Source: Steinernema hermaphroditum (lineage: Eukaryota > Nematoda > Chromadorea > Rhabditida > Steinernematidae). From it: 64,000 nucleotides of DNA. Below are positions 21,352 to 32,414 of the stretch, one piece after another; the stretch's first letter is position 1, and each line of letters begins with the position of its first letter. A program made the position numbers and the translations under genes. The DNA is taken from positions 1,240,001-1,304,000 of the forward strand of contig CM059621.1 of the NCBI GenBank assembly GCA_030435675.1, in the 5' to 3' direction. The notes beneath the pieces were generated by a model. It was given only the letters and a program-made list of their open reading frames with translations. It ran no database searches and had not been told where the DNA came from.

Positions 21352-21500
21352 GCAGTGTGACCTCCACCATGTGCTCATATCTCTCGTTCCTGCATTACCG
21401 ACGTTGTTCCTCACCGTTGTGCACATCACTTGAAGTTTGTATTGTGATGGTGGCCAAAGTCCCGATTTGTTTGTTATATCACGACAGCGGCACCATGGCA
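21352..21500 (+). repeat. Block shared with the region upstream of the ECH1-like gene
   Basis: TGTGACCTCC, GTGCTCATATCTC, TTGAAGTTTGTATTGTG and GGCCAAAGTC occur in the same order and spacing near 30703-30830. It could be a repeat or a shared upstream element; it ends ~160 bases before the isomerase start. Confidence 0.45.
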
Positions 21501-21661
21501 GTTCCAATGTTTAGCAGGTCCGGTGTGCTGCCCATCAGAGCTCCGAACGAAATTTTCGTTCCGTGTTTTGACAATCCGATGCGCTACACGAACCACAGCA
21601 TTGCGTATAGCTTGCACTATTTGCTTATATATGACCATGCCCGGCATTCAGGCTATTCACA

Positions 21662-23224
21662 ATGTTGCGCTCTCTTCAACAATTTCGGTTTGGCGCTAAG
21701 ATTCCTGGTGTTGCTGCAAGATTCTCCACGAGCTCTGATTTCGAAGCAGCTCAGAAGAACTTGCAGAAGCTCTCTGAAGAGCCAGCTGTTGACGCGAAGT
21801 TGAAGCTTTACTCGCTTTTCAAGCAAGCCACTCAAGGCGATGTGACCGGAGATCGTCCTGGGATGATGGACTTTGGCGGTCGCGCAAAGTATGATGCTTG
21901 GAAAGGTGTACAAGGCATGGCCAAGGTAAGTTAGTATTTCAGACAAACAGAGCTTGGAGCAACAGCGATTCCATGATGAATGTTCAAATTTAGGACAAAG
22001 CTCAACAGTCCTACGTAGAGTTGGTCAACTCTCTTTTGAAAGCGGACCAAAAGGCAGATACAACGTGCGAATCGAGCATCGAAGGCCTTCAAGTGGTGAA
22101 TGGCCTTTCAATTTCGGCACAAGGCAACGTCTTCAGAATTCATCTCAACCGACCTGAAAAATTCAATGCTCTCACGTGGGACATGTACCGCGGACTGACG
22201 GAAGCTCTCAATTTCGCGAGCAAAGACAGAAAAACAAGAGTGACTGTCATCTCTGGTAATAAGCTATCTTATCAGTTCAATGATCAAGTACATGTTGTAG
22301 CATCCGGTAGCTATTTCTGCAGTGGAAACGATTTGTCAAATTTTGCCGTGAAGCATCCCGAAGATGTCAGGAAAGTTGCTGAAACTGGAGAAAAAGTTCT
22401 CAATGCCTATGTGAAGGCGTACATCGACCACGACAAGCCTTTGATTGGCTTGATCAACGGACCGGCAATTGGTATATCTGTAACGGTTCTGGGTCTTTTC
22501 GACGCAGTGATTGCGTCGGATAAAGTAAGTTTTTATATTTATATTATTTATAAGACAAAACAGTTCAACCGATGTCAGTCAGAAGGTCCAGGGTTCGGAT
22601 CAGCCTGCAGGCAAAACTTTTTTTGCCTGTTCTTCTATATTTTTATGTTTTTGTTTAGTCAGAATGGGAAAGAAAAAAGTTTTGCTTGCGGGCGGATCCG
22701 AACCCCGGACCTTTCCACTGAACCCGGTTTCGAGCCGGGTCCACCCATAGTCCATGTCCAAATCGATATATGACGATGTAAATATTCACATTTAGGCCAC
22801 CTTTCACACTCCCTTCACCAGCTTGGGCCAATCAGCCGAAGGCTGCTCTTCTTTCACCTTTCCACTGCTCATGGGAAATGCAAAGGTTTGGGTTGCATGC
22901 TTTGCAAAGAGAAACTAGTCAATTTAGGCAGCTCAAATGCTGATGTTCGGCCAAAAGCTGTCAGCTCAGGAAGCGCTAGAGCGAAATCTTGTAAGTGAAA
23001 TGATTCCTGCTGGAAGTTTTGCAATGGAATCCGAAAAGCGCGTAGCCGCTCTCTCACAATTCCCTCCCGAATCCCTCCGGTTAAACAAGGTCCTTATCCG
23101 AGACGTGCATCGTTCAGCTCTGCACACAGCCAACACTCGGGAATGCAAGCTATTGGTGAAGCGTTGGCAGTCGGCCGAATGTGCCGCCGCCATTCAGAAG
23201 TTTATGACCAAAAGGGGACAGTAA
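21662..23224 (+). CDS. ACBP-domain enoyl-CoA delta isomerase (ECI2 type)
   Basis: Five exons: 21662-21925, 21994-22255, 22301-22524, 22796-22885 and 22928-23224, 378 residues. The N-terminus ([20 protein letters not shown]) is a mitochondrial presequence. Residues ~27-105 form an acyl-CoA-binding domain ([32 protein letters not shown]). The rest is a crotonase fold with [44 protein letters not shown] and [17 protein letters not shown], including the catalytic Glu of ECI2. It moves double bonds from C3 to C2 so that unsaturated acyl-CoAs can enter beta-oxidation. C. elegans ECH-4 has the same domain pair. There is no C-terminal SKL-like peroxisomal signal (ends KRGQ). Intron 4 contains a MITE. 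The first gene of the lipid-rich block. Confidence 0.88.
22575..22720. mobile_element. Foldback MITE in an intron of the isomerase gene
   Basis: Inverted arms of ~50 bases: left GAAGGTCCAGGGTTCGGATC with GGCAAAACTTTTTT, right its near-complement (AAAAAAGTTTTGC and GGATCCGAACCCCGGACC). It lies wholly within intron 4. No target duplication was recognised. Confidence 0.65.
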
Positions 23225-23541
23225 TATTTCGCCGTATGACAGCCGTGCTGATGGTAAGCGCTCTTCTGCAAAAGGGCCATTCCCATTTGTTGTTTTCAAA
23301 ACATCCCCGTTTTCCCATCATAAAGTACTAATCAACTAAAAGTCTATGCCTACCCTCGTCGATATACAAAACAGGTCTTTTGATAAGTACTCACGAGTCA
23401 TAATAAAGAATCATAGGTTATGAACAAGTGTCGCAAATCGCAAAACCTGTAACTGGTGCTACCATGCCCTTAATTTGTAGAGTACTTAATTAAAAGATGA
23501 ATACATTTCGGTTTTGATGTATCGCTCCTTCATTTCGTGCC

Positions 23542-24492
23542 ATGCTGGAGGCGCTGTTCAACACTGCTCTGGACATCAGTGCCTTTGTCCATTTCATCGT
23601 ATCCCTCCCAGCTATGTATATTGTGTTCCGCTACTCTCCTAAAAGTATGGACTCGTTGCCGTGGATTATTCTGGACATCATGACATGGAACCTGCTTGGA
23701 AATGTGTTTTCGTGTATGCTCCACATACATCCCTTGTTTCCAGCCGAGTGCTTTCGATTCGATGGTCTTATGGCTCTGCTAACGACTAACGAATATGTCG
23801 CACACGTCCTTTGTGGGTGCATCGTAGCGTGCATCCTCAATGGCTGCGTAGCATTGTGGTTTTCCTTTCCTTACCGATACGTTGTTTTTGTTCATCCTGA
23901 ACTATTCAAAGCGCTCGGCAAGATATGGATATTCGTATTCTGCGCTTCTCTACACACTGCCGCCTGCTTGTTGGTTATATATGTTTCACTACAGTTCTTT
24001 GTTTCCTACGGTAACTATCCGATAAGAGACGAGCTACCACCTCCGGAAGGCGTCTACTGCTTCTGGCCCTATGGGCTCGGCAAGAATCTCATGGCTATTG
24101 GGTACTTCTTGTCCATACTTGTAACTATTATCATTGTCATCGTCTTTTCACTTCTTCTCAGAACTCATCTCGTGAAAATTAAGAACTCCTTAACCAGGAA
24201 AACTCTTGAGCTTCACCGAAAATTTCTCTTCTACCTTCTGATCAGCACTACAGTGCCTCTGATCTTCGGAGCTGTGCCTCTTACGATCAGCTTGTTATGT
24301 GCCATCTTTCCGCACTTTCCATATAGTAGAGAAATTACAATGATCACTACTTTCATAGCAGCGAACCATGGAACGATCTACTCTGTTGTTTCGATTGTCA
24401 CCTTCCGGCCGTATTTTATGGTAGCCCGAAGAATGGTCGGAAACTTATTTCGGAGGAGTTCCAACGCGGTGCAGAGCTTTACTGTGTCATAA
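23542..24492 (+). CDS. srh-like chemoreceptor GPCR
   Basis: Single-exon, 316-residue receptor starting at the ATG at 23542 (MLEALFNTALDIS). Landmarks: VFRYSPKSMDSLPWIILDI, FPAECFRFDGLMALLTTNE, FSFPYRYVVFVHPE, EGVYCFWPYGLGKN, LELHRKFLFYLLISTTVP and SIVTFRPYFMVARRMV. Its nearest relative here is the oppositely oriented gene at 25346-26311 (shared HPLFPAECFR, FWP(Y/F)G, EITM motifs). The two form an inverted pair inside the lipid-gene block. Chemosensory function is inferred. One deviation: the TM7 tail has RPYF rather than KPYR. Confidence 0.85.
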   Translation: MLEALFNTALDISAFVHFIVSLPAMYIVFRYSPKSMDSLPWIILDIMTWNLLGNVFSCMLHIHPLFPAECFRFDGLMALLTTNEYVAHVLCGCIVACILNGCVALWFSFPYRYVVFVHPELFKALGKIWIFVFCASLHTAACLLVIYVSLQFFVSYGNYPIRDELPPPEGVYCFWPYGLGKNLMAIGYFLSILVTIIIVIVFSLLLRTHLVKIKNSLTRKTLELHRKFLFYLLISTTVPLIFGAVPLTISLLCAIFPHFPYSREITMITTFIAANHGTIYSVVSIVTFRPYFMVARRMVGNLFRRSSNAVQSFTVS

Positions 24493-25345
24493 AGACTTTC
24501 ATCACTTTCAGTCTCATTGACGTAACAGGATTGATCCCACAAACAACCCACGATACGCTATAGTAAAAACTCATAACAAGTTAAAAGGTCATGTATTTTC
24601 CGAAAAATACACCTTTTAAGCATGAAGTTCTATGATGAAAAGCACGTCACGCATCAAAAATGTAGATATTTCTCAGCCGCTTTTGATACTGTCAAAGGCT
24701 GAAGCGAAGTTGCCTGGCCGCGGTTTCAGCTGCGCTGGCGAACCATACGATCAATTAATCTAGCCGCCTGAATGGTTCATCGCACCCATCGAGGATTTCC
24801 GTCGCCCATGTCCGTTAAACCTCAGTATCGTCTCAACTCTTCCTTGAACGTAGGGAGCATTGAGTCAACGTCCACACTCTCACCTTTCTCGCCCGCCGAA
24901 ATGTTGAATGACTGAATCCATCCACGGACACGACACAACATACCAAGGAAGATCGATGCCATCGACTCCGGTCACAGAAACGCCACCAATTACCCTCCTC
25001 ACAAACGTCATGAGTAACATCGTCGTTTAGAGTGCAGCAAATCCTACTGATCACTTACTGTCTAGTTGGGTCCCCGCAGTTGTACCCTCTCTGATCCCGC
25101 TTTCGCACATCATCTCCAACTACAATCGAAGTCCTGAGCTGCGAGTTCGAATTTGAGTCCCAAATCGCCTGACACAACGGACTCCCGACTAACCCCTTCT
25201 CCGATGATCTCTTTTTACAGATTTGCTCCTTGTCAACACTTCGGAGGGAAGGGTGCTAGAGAGAGCAGACGAGCAAAGAAAACTGTACTTGGACATGGAC
25301 TTTTATTCAAGACAAAGCAGTAGTTATTCGTTTAAAAAAAAAGCT
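24493..25345. other. Intergenic, no gene seen
   Basis: Space between two convergent receptor genes. No supported open frame. Confidence 0.4.
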
Positions 25346-26311
25346 TTATTTCTTCGATATGACTGACACAACAGCTGATTCGTTCGCTAACAAATGAAGT
25401 ATTATCTTTTTTACCGCATTCCGATAAGGTCGAAATGTTACAACTACTACGAATGGATACAATGCACCATGGTTTGTAATAACGAAGATGCTCATCATGG
25501 TAATTTCTTGACTGTTGGATATGTAAGGAAACAGTGCACATATCATGCAAATTATCATAGGCAAACCTCCGAAGACCAAGTGGAAAGAAGTATTGATCCA
25601 TAAGTACGCCAAGAATTTCCTCTGGAGCGCAATGGTCTGTGCACTTAGGGAAGTATTCGTTCTGGTCAGGTTTCGCCACAGTAGAATCGAGAATACAATC
25701 TTAATCAACGTAGCCACCAGCATTGCTCCAAGGAAACTATACGCCATGGCGCTCTTGCGCCACCCAAATGGCCAGAAACAGAACGTGCTTTCACGGGGTG
25801 GCAGGTTCCACGGCTCAGGATAGTCGTCATAGGAAATGATGAACTGACTGTACAATACAAGGCAAACAACAGTTAGGATAATGTGTACCAGAGCGCACGA
25901 AATGAATCTCCATCGAGCGCTTATCCTTTGCATAAGTTCCGGGTGGAGAATGGCTAGATGTCTATATGGAAAGACCAGCGTTAGAGCCACGGCGCAGTTT
26001 AAAATACAAGTAAAGATAAGCACGAAAAGAACATAGCCAATCGTTTCGCTGGGTCCTAGAAGAGCCACTGGGCCGTCGATGCGGAAGCATTCGGCTGGGA
26101 ACAGAGGTCGTATGTGGAGAAGTGCAGCGAATATATTCGCAAGTAGATTCCAGGTAAACACATTCAGAAAGAACAACGGTAACGTATCCATATTTTTCGG
26201 AGAATGCCGCATAACGATGTAAATGCAAAAGATATTAACTGGAAAATGGATTAGCGAGCTAATGTCCAGAGCTCTATTGAAGAGCTGGTCCACAGTTTTG
26301 TAAGGTAACAT
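25346..26311 (-). CDS. srh-like chemoreceptor GPCR
   Basis: Single-exon, 321-residue receptor; the first true ATG is at 26311 (MLPYKTVDQLFNRALDIS). It carries VMRHSPKNMDTLPLFFLNV, FPAECFRIDGPVALLGPSE, LVFPYRHLAILHPE, STFCFWPFGWRKS, IALQRKFLAYLWINTS and VVTFRPYRNAVKKII. Convergent with and most like the gene at 23542-24492, from an inverted duplication of moderate age. No frame breaks. Chemosensory function is inferred from the family. Confidence 0.85.
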   Translation of the reverse strand: MLPYKTVDQLFNRALDISSLIHFPVNIFCIYIVMRHSPKNMDTLPLFFLNVFTWNLLANIFAALLHIRPLFPAECFRIDGPVALLGPSETIGYVLFVLIFTCILNCAVALTLVFPYRHLAILHPELMQRISARWRFISCALVHIILTVVCLVLYSQFIISYDDYPEPWNLPPRESTFCFWPFGWRKSAMAYSFLGAMLVATLIKIVFSILLWRNLTRTNTSLSAQTIALQRKFLAYLWINTSFHLVFGGLPMIICMICALFPYISNSQEITMMSIFVITNHGALYPFVVVVTFRPYRNAVKKIILHLLANESAVVSVISKK

Positions 26312-26754
26312 GACCAATTATGGGCTAGAGGACGCTAGCAGCTTGTTTTCCTCGTCAATTCTATTACGAACTTTATGCAATTGAACTCTTTGTATTTGCT
26401 ATCAAGAATTCAATGCTATTATACACATCGACTTGTATTCTCTGTTGACGTTCAAGCCAGCTACTATAAAAAGGTGTCAATGTATGGCCCTGGTCTCTGC
26501 TTCTTCGGTTGGTCAAATGTTAATAAGATCAAACCAGCGATAGAAGAGCTAGAAAGTACAATCAGCAATTATGGAAAAGTTTATTCGCAAAACGTATGCA
26601 GAGTATAATCGCAAACTCCTTGTACGAATGGAAATCACGTTTGGTAATAGTAGCACCACAGTTCCTGTGGTTGTAGGAGAGAACCCGAGGAGGCAAAGAC
26701 TTAGCTCTAACAGTGACGCCCGCCTAAACCGGAAGGGGTAAGTTCGGAAGCATA
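26312..26754. other. Intergenic, no gene seen
   Basis: An open frame at 26375-26608 has no recognised features. Confidence 0.35.
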
Positions 26755-26981
26755 AAATCAACAGGCTTTAAGTTTTAAGCCTCGCATCAACCAAGCCGAG
26801 GTTTGCCTACACGCCTGTGGTGCTTCGGCAAGCCGCAGTTTGGCATTAGCTCCAGCCTACCCCCATGCCTAGAGATTTTAACCGAGCTCAAACGGCGCGC
26901 CTTGTTGTCGTGAGGACATCGACAAATCCCGGCAAACCGGCTTGCCTGAGCCTTAGGTGTTAACTTAAAACCTGTTGATTT
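26755..26981. mobile_element. MITE with ~22-bp terminal inverted repeats
   Basis: Left end AAATCAACAGGCTTTAAGTT; the right end read inwards is AAATCAACAGGTTTTAAGTT. The 227-base interior has no coding sequence of its own; an overlapping minus-strand open frame is probably fortuitous. Confidence 0.6.
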
Positions 26982-27221
26982 CCATTTTTCACATTTTAAG
27001 CAAGCATGAACTGGAGTCCGGATTCGGGATGCAACCGATCCACACAGTGTGAAGTAATGAGTCATGGACTCAATTTTGCCGCAGGAGTGCACCGATAGAC
27101 ATCGCTCCAGCCTGACTGCTGTATGGGAATTCCAAGATCTCTGAGCTCGCTGTATCTGGCAAAGGATCTACATTTTCCACAACGATGACGATCCACTTCC
27201 AGCCTCCCACGCTCGCAAGCC

Positions 27222-27275
27222 AAGTCCTTATTGAATTGATTCCCAATGCATTGGGAATCAATTCAATAAGGACTT
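27222..27275. repeat. Perfect 54-bp palindrome with no spacer
   Basis: Each 27-base half (left AAGTCCTTATTGAATTGATT then CCCAATG) is the exact reverse complement of the other, centred between 27248 and 27249. It lies in intergenic DNA before the 3' end of the LCAT-like gene. Confidence 0.95.
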
Positions 27276-27419
27276 TCTGAGAAGCAGTGAAGCAAGGTCA
27301 CAAAACAATGTGTGTTTTGTTATTTGTGCTCTCATTTGTGACACTACAAGCAAGAACGAAATAGATCGCGAGGCTATAGTGCATAGTGCCTCTGATATGC
27401 TTTAACAAACAGGCCGTCT

Positions 27420-28983
27420 TTACTCGTCATATAGAATTGAATACAGTATATCAAGTGTTCGCTGATCGCGCAGAAGATCCAAATGAGCAACATTATCGAG
27501 ATGTTGGACGTTGACCTTATGGCCCAGGTTGCTCTCCGGACTCCACCTTCTACAGGCCTTCAGCGATCTGAGGTTTACGATTCCATCGCCTTCGCCATAG
27601 ATCGGCGTAGGCTGGTAATCGGGAAAATAGCCATCGTCCCATGTAAAGCGATCTGGAGTGCCAATTCCCGAGCCGTAGAGACAGTGAACGTCAACACCTG
27701 GAGCGTCTAGTGTTGTTATGTTAGGATAGAGACAGGTAGTATACTGATCCCATCCGGTGGGATAATCCATGTCGTAGAAGAGCTCCTTCAGATTAGACAA
27801 GCTATAGTTCTTTTCAGCTGTTTGCACCAAAACTTCGGACTGATCCCACAGTGCGGCACTGGGAAGCATAAATGCACACGCCGTGAAGGATCGTTGCGAT
27901 GTTCGGAAGATGTATGGTGATACGAAGTACTTGAATTCGTCGAGAACGTATCCGGAGGTGAACAGCTTAACCATCTCCGTCGATCCTCCCCAGGCGCCAT
28001 TGAGACCGACGTGCGAGTGGATGTATTTGTCTTTCCAGGCTTGCGTAACGAAGTGGTGGTAGAAGTAGAGCTGCAAATGACAACAGTGGACTGAATGGGA
28101 ACAACCTTACCATCACCGGGCTTCCCATACTGTAGCCGAATATGGCGACCTTTCGATTGTCACTTTCATCGAACGCCTTTTCGATCGCTGATTTCAGGGA
28201 CGTGTAGTACGCAGTTTGCCCATCTGGAACATTCAGCATAGTTCGACCGACAGCTAATCCGAGTTGCTCATTCGGGGATCGTTTTAGGTCCCCAAGGCAA
28301 TTCTACTGACGGTCAAAAACCGCCTTTTGCCAAGGGACCTTCACTAAACTATAATAACCAATTCAAGTCAAAATTGTGGAAACGGACAGCAGGCTATAAA
28401 GCGTTGCTTAGCAATGTATAGACCGAGTTTTGAATAGCCATGAGACAGAGCTTACGAGGTGGCCTTCGAAAATCATACGGAGCTCCAATGATATCCTTTC
28501 CTCTAGTATAGCCCCACTTCACAAGATTGTCGACAATTGTGGCGTAGACGGGTTGAAAGAGTTGTGTAGTATCGAGCCATTCAATCGATTCCGTCGGACC
28601 GACTGGTTCCGTCTTCACCTTGACCCCAGGGGCATCTGAATCCAGTCCACTGCTCGAGTTGAACACCATCCGCACGTTGTCCAAAAAGCAATAAATGGAA
28701 ATGGGTAACATGGAAAGCGGGTTAACCCATAGGGTGTAGAAGTCATCGGTTCGCTGAAATATCTCATTCCTTTGAACAAAGCTGCAAAGCAAGGGTAAAC
28801 CTGACTACACAATCGATGGGGCGTAGACGGCTTGTTAATGAGTTTGGCCTGTAGTTGGCTTCCCAGCGCGCCTGGAACCAGCACGACCGGATGGCCTGGC
28901 TTCTTGGGTATATCCTTCGAGAAATCAAAACTTATCAAGATGGCCACGAGAACGGCAAGTAGGCCGAAAAGATGAAAGTCCAT
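27420..28983 (-). CDS. LCAT / PLA2G15-like phospholipid acyltransferase
   Basis: Four exons on the minus strand: 28983-28811, 28781-28456, 28253-28111 and 28070-27420, 430 residues (human PLA2G15 has 412). N-terminal signal peptide MDFHLFGLLAVLVAILIS, then HPVVLVPGALGSQLQAKL. The nucleophile elbow is FGYSMGSP with Ser208. The other triad members are Asp376 in YGEGDGIVNL and His410 in DNVAHLDLL. YTLWVNPLSMLP, WGYTRGKDIIGAPYDFRR and QAWKDKYIHS are family hallmarks. The enzyme would work in lysosomes or outside the cell, moving acyl groups from phospholipids to sterol, ceramide-type or other acceptors. Intron 1 is only 29 bases; it is forced by frame and its use removes the usual lid cysteine (CS after HR), so that join is uncertain. 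Intron 2 holds a small inverted repeat. Confidence 0.85.
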
Positions 28984-30697
28984 GGCGAGTCAAGGGCACT
29001 GGCGGCGAGTGTTCGCAGCGGTGAGAACGGCATTGTTTATAAGCGAAACTACAAAGGCCGTGACCGGTTTGTGCAAACAGCTGACGACGGGGAAAATTAT
29101 CAATAGCGGTTGGGTAAATCAAAACAGATGCGGCTCAACCTGTTGGATTGTCTTTGCAGAACATAACAAAAGCAAAGCATACAGAACAGCCCTACAAGTC
29201 CCTGTTGAATTCGTTGAAAATCTTGCTTATTTTTCAACATCAAATTCGACTTGAAGAATATTTATAGCAAACTACGAGTGCCTTAAACACGAACAACATG
29301 GCCCTAATAGAACTTTGGTACCCCTTTCTAGACATGGAGTTCGTTTTATCGAAATTCATTCCATTTGCATAAGACCTTAACGACATACTTGGGGGGTGGG
29401 GGAAGCTACGCGTGAGTCCTTTTTCATTTTCCCTTCGACTTTTGCAGTCTAAGTTATTAACAAGCATTTTTCAACCTACTCACTTTCGGTCATTGAGAAC
29501 GGAAAAGGACGACTGGTGGCTCTTATACTATGGTTTTTGTTCGTCCTTTGGCGCTGTTTTTGAAACCTTAATTGATTCGAAAAGGGCTATGCCATTTGAA
29601 AATAGTAACTTCGTCCATGTTCTGAAATGTGAAACTTATAAAGCCGTACTCATACTTATATCAGCGTTGAATGGAAAATGTCGTGCGATAATCTTCCACA
29701 GGAGCGTCAGAATGGCCTAAAGTTGATCTGAACAAACGAAAATTTGCTCATTGATTGAAATAATAAATAGGGATCCATCTGCTGAAAAGTTCTGAATTGA
29801 AGTCTCGCTGAAGCATATGTGAATACAAACAAAAAGGATAAAGCTCACTTCTTCTGCAACTTCACCACAAACAAAGCTGTGCGGGGAAGAGCTGTGTTCG
29901 GATTAAACCCAACAATGCTGATTGTTTCCAGTCCGGAACAAATTGTTAAGTCTAATACACAAATTTTCGATTTGAAGGTCTTCGAAGTCGCACCGTTCAT
30001 AATTACCAGATCGACCAAATAAAGGTAACGCTCATTCAACAATTGGGTTCGGATTCGACATGTAGGCCGTACTGCGAAAAATAGCAATTTTCGGATTTAA
30101 TCCGAGCATAACTGTAGTGCTGAGCAACTTTGATGAAATTAAGCGTGATATTAAGACTATTGTCCTTTACATTCAATGAAATTTTCATTACGTAGCTATT
30201 AAAAATCGTAGTGGTTTCCAAAACGACTTGCCTGAGGCAAGCATGCTAGATTTTAAGCGGTAGACCAAACGTCGCAACACCGTGTTGCGACCCAGTGAAC
30301 TATCATACGATTTTTTGTCCAACTCATTATAAGTACTTACAGAATACGGGGAGTTAGTATGTGAACTAACCAACATAGTAGTGTCACTTTCTAGTGGACA
30401 GCATAACTCCGAAAGTTTAGATCTTCACATTAATTTCGTTGATGCATTAAAAGTACAAAAATGTGTCTGCATTTCGCAGTACTACAACATCCCTCAAAGC
30501 GACGTTCACCTACCAACGCTAGTAACGCAGCGAAAACCGTACCGTACCCCGCTAGAAGACCGATTATCGCACGCAAGCAGAAAGCGGATCGCGTTGCAAT
30601 GCAATCGGTCATGCAGTAAACAGTTGGCGGCGAGCAAACTACATCATACAAATGCGCACCTGCCGCTGATAGCACGCGTTTGGCGGTGGATTACTGT
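28984..30697. other. Intergenic, no gene seen
   Basis: A long stretch without supported genes. It contains a perfect short hairpin (30271-30291: arms GTCGCAACAC) and several unremarkable open frames. Confidence 0.45.
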
Positions 30698-30850
30698 AGT
30701 GTGATGTGACCTCCGACGAGTGTTCATATCTCACCTTGATCCGCTGTGTGCATGTGGGTTTGTTTGCTGCCCTTGGTGTTGAAGTTTGTAGTGTGGTCCC
30801 GGGCAAAGTACGGTTTTGTTTTTGCACAACAGCACTGTCGTTCCCACAAC
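30698..30850 (+). repeat. Block shared with the region upstream of the ECI2-like gene
   Basis: Counterpart of 21352-21500: TGTGACCTCC, GTGTTCATATCTC, TTGAAGTTTGTAGTGTG and GGGCAAAGTACGG in the same order. It lies about 490 bases before the ECH1-like start. Confidence 0.45.
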
Positions 30851-31343
30851 AGATGTTATTTTAAACAGGTTGAGATCTGTTGAGGTGGGCAGTCGTTCCT
30901 TTTGATGCATATCCAATCCGGAGTTTTCCAAAATCACAGTTCCAATGTATCTCAGTTAATTTATCAACCTTGTGCGATTTTTCCCATTGTGCATTGACCA
31001 CAGATGCCGACAATGCCGGATTTATTGGTTCAGACTCGAGACTCGGACAAGATGGGTTTTTGGACAGTTTTTGGTTTTTGTTTTTGGATAGCCACGCCTC
31101 GCCCCGCTAGCCATTGAGTTCAGTTTACTGTAAGCATATCCTTGCTGAGAGGAATCCACTTGGTGACCACCTCTGAAGCGTTATTTGGTGTCTTATCACA
31201 CGACGATTTTCTCTTGCGTGCCGCAAGGCAAAGTCCTAATTCTGCATGGCACCCACCGGGTGTAAGCAATGCCCTTGGCATTGCGTGTTTTTTGTTAGTT
31301 CATATAGACACGTTTCCCACAGTGTCTGATTGCCATTTTCCAG
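30851..31343. other. Upstream region of the ECH1-like gene
   Basis: No gene. CCATTTTCCAG directly before the ATG at 31344 looks like a spliced-leader trans-splice acceptor. Confidence 0.5.
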
Positions 31344-32414
31344 ATGAACAAAACTATTCTCGCCTCTTCTCAGGGTCTCCTCCAGTTTCATACACGAACC
31401 GTATCCACCGTTCCCAAGTGCAAGTACATCGAAGTCACTTCACCCTCGGACTATATATTTCATGTCCAGCTGAATCGACCCGAACGTCGGAACGCATTCA
31501 CTTTCGAGATTTTCAAGTAAGATGGTAATCAGTTCTCTGCTCTAATAAGGATATGTATGTAGAGAGATGCGTTCCGTCTTCGATCACCTCTCCACGTACT
31601 TGAAATGTCGATCCATCGTTCTCTCTGGAGCTGGAAAGTCCTTCTGCGCCGGGCTCGATTTGCAGGAAGGAGTGCAGGGGATAATGGCGATCATTCAAGA
31701 TCCTGACATGGATGTGGCTCGCAAGGCTCGGGCGCTCCGTGAAGCTGTTGGAACTGCGCAGGAGAGTTTCTCATCGCCGGAGAAGTGTGCGAAACCGGTG
31801 ATCGGCGCCATTCATAGCCACTGTGTTGGAGCCGGTATCAACTTGATTGGCTCGTGTGATATCCGATATGCCTCAAACGATGCATCTTTCTCCATTCGTG
31901 TAGGTCCTTCTTTACCTTAAAAACATGCGATAGGGCATATTATGATCTAGCTTCAGCTTCAAGTCCCATTTTTTAGGAAGTCGACATTGGAATCGCCGCC
32001 GACGTCGGCATCCTCAATCGTATAAACAAGCTTGTCGGAAACGATAGTTTGACTCGCGAACTGGCTTTTACCGCTAGGGACCTCAACGCTTCCCAGGCTC
32101 TACAATACGGTAAGTACTCACCCTCTATAAACTTCTAAAAAGACGACCTATGTTCAGGTCTTGTATCTCGTGTGTTTGATACTAAGGAAGCATGTCTTGA
32201 CGCCTCGATCGAACTAGCCAAGGAGATCGCGACGAAGAGTCCCATCGCCGTGCAGGGGTCCAAGCTCGCGCTGAACTACGCTAGGGACCACAACACGGAC
32301 GATTCCCTCAACTTCTTGCTGACATGGCAGATGTCTCAGTTGCAGAGTGAAGATCTTATTAAGTCAGCGATGGCGGCGATGTCGAAGAAAAAAGCCGAAT
32401 TTAAGGATGTTTAA
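31344..32414 (+). CDS. ECH1-like delta3,5-delta2,4-dienoyl-CoA isomerase
   Basis: Four exons: 31344-31516, 31563-31899, 31977-32109 and 32158-32414, 299 residues. A mitochondrial-type N-terminus (TILASSQGLLQFHTRTVS) precedes a crotonase domain with HVQLNRPERRNAFTFEIF, SGAGKSFCAGLDLQEGVQ, HCVGAGINLIGSCDIRYA and EVDIGIAADVGILNRI. The enzyme shifts conjugated double bonds during oxidation of odd-position unsaturated acyl-CoAs. Catalytic Glu171 and Asp179 (rat Glu196, Asp204) are present, but the position equal to rat Asp176 is Asn151, so activity may be weak or changed. There is no C-terminal SKL-type signal (ends FKDV), which suggests mitochondria only. The start follows an SL-type acceptor immediately upstream. 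Confidence 0.85.

Noticed and set aside
26787..27092. 101-codon minus-strand frame with cysteines
   Set aside because: Mostly inside the MITE at 26755-26981; no family match.
30271..30291. Perfect hairpin (10-base arms, 1-base loop), terminator-like
   Set aside because: Rho-independent terminators do not apply in a nematode nuclear genome, and no small RNA structure is evident.
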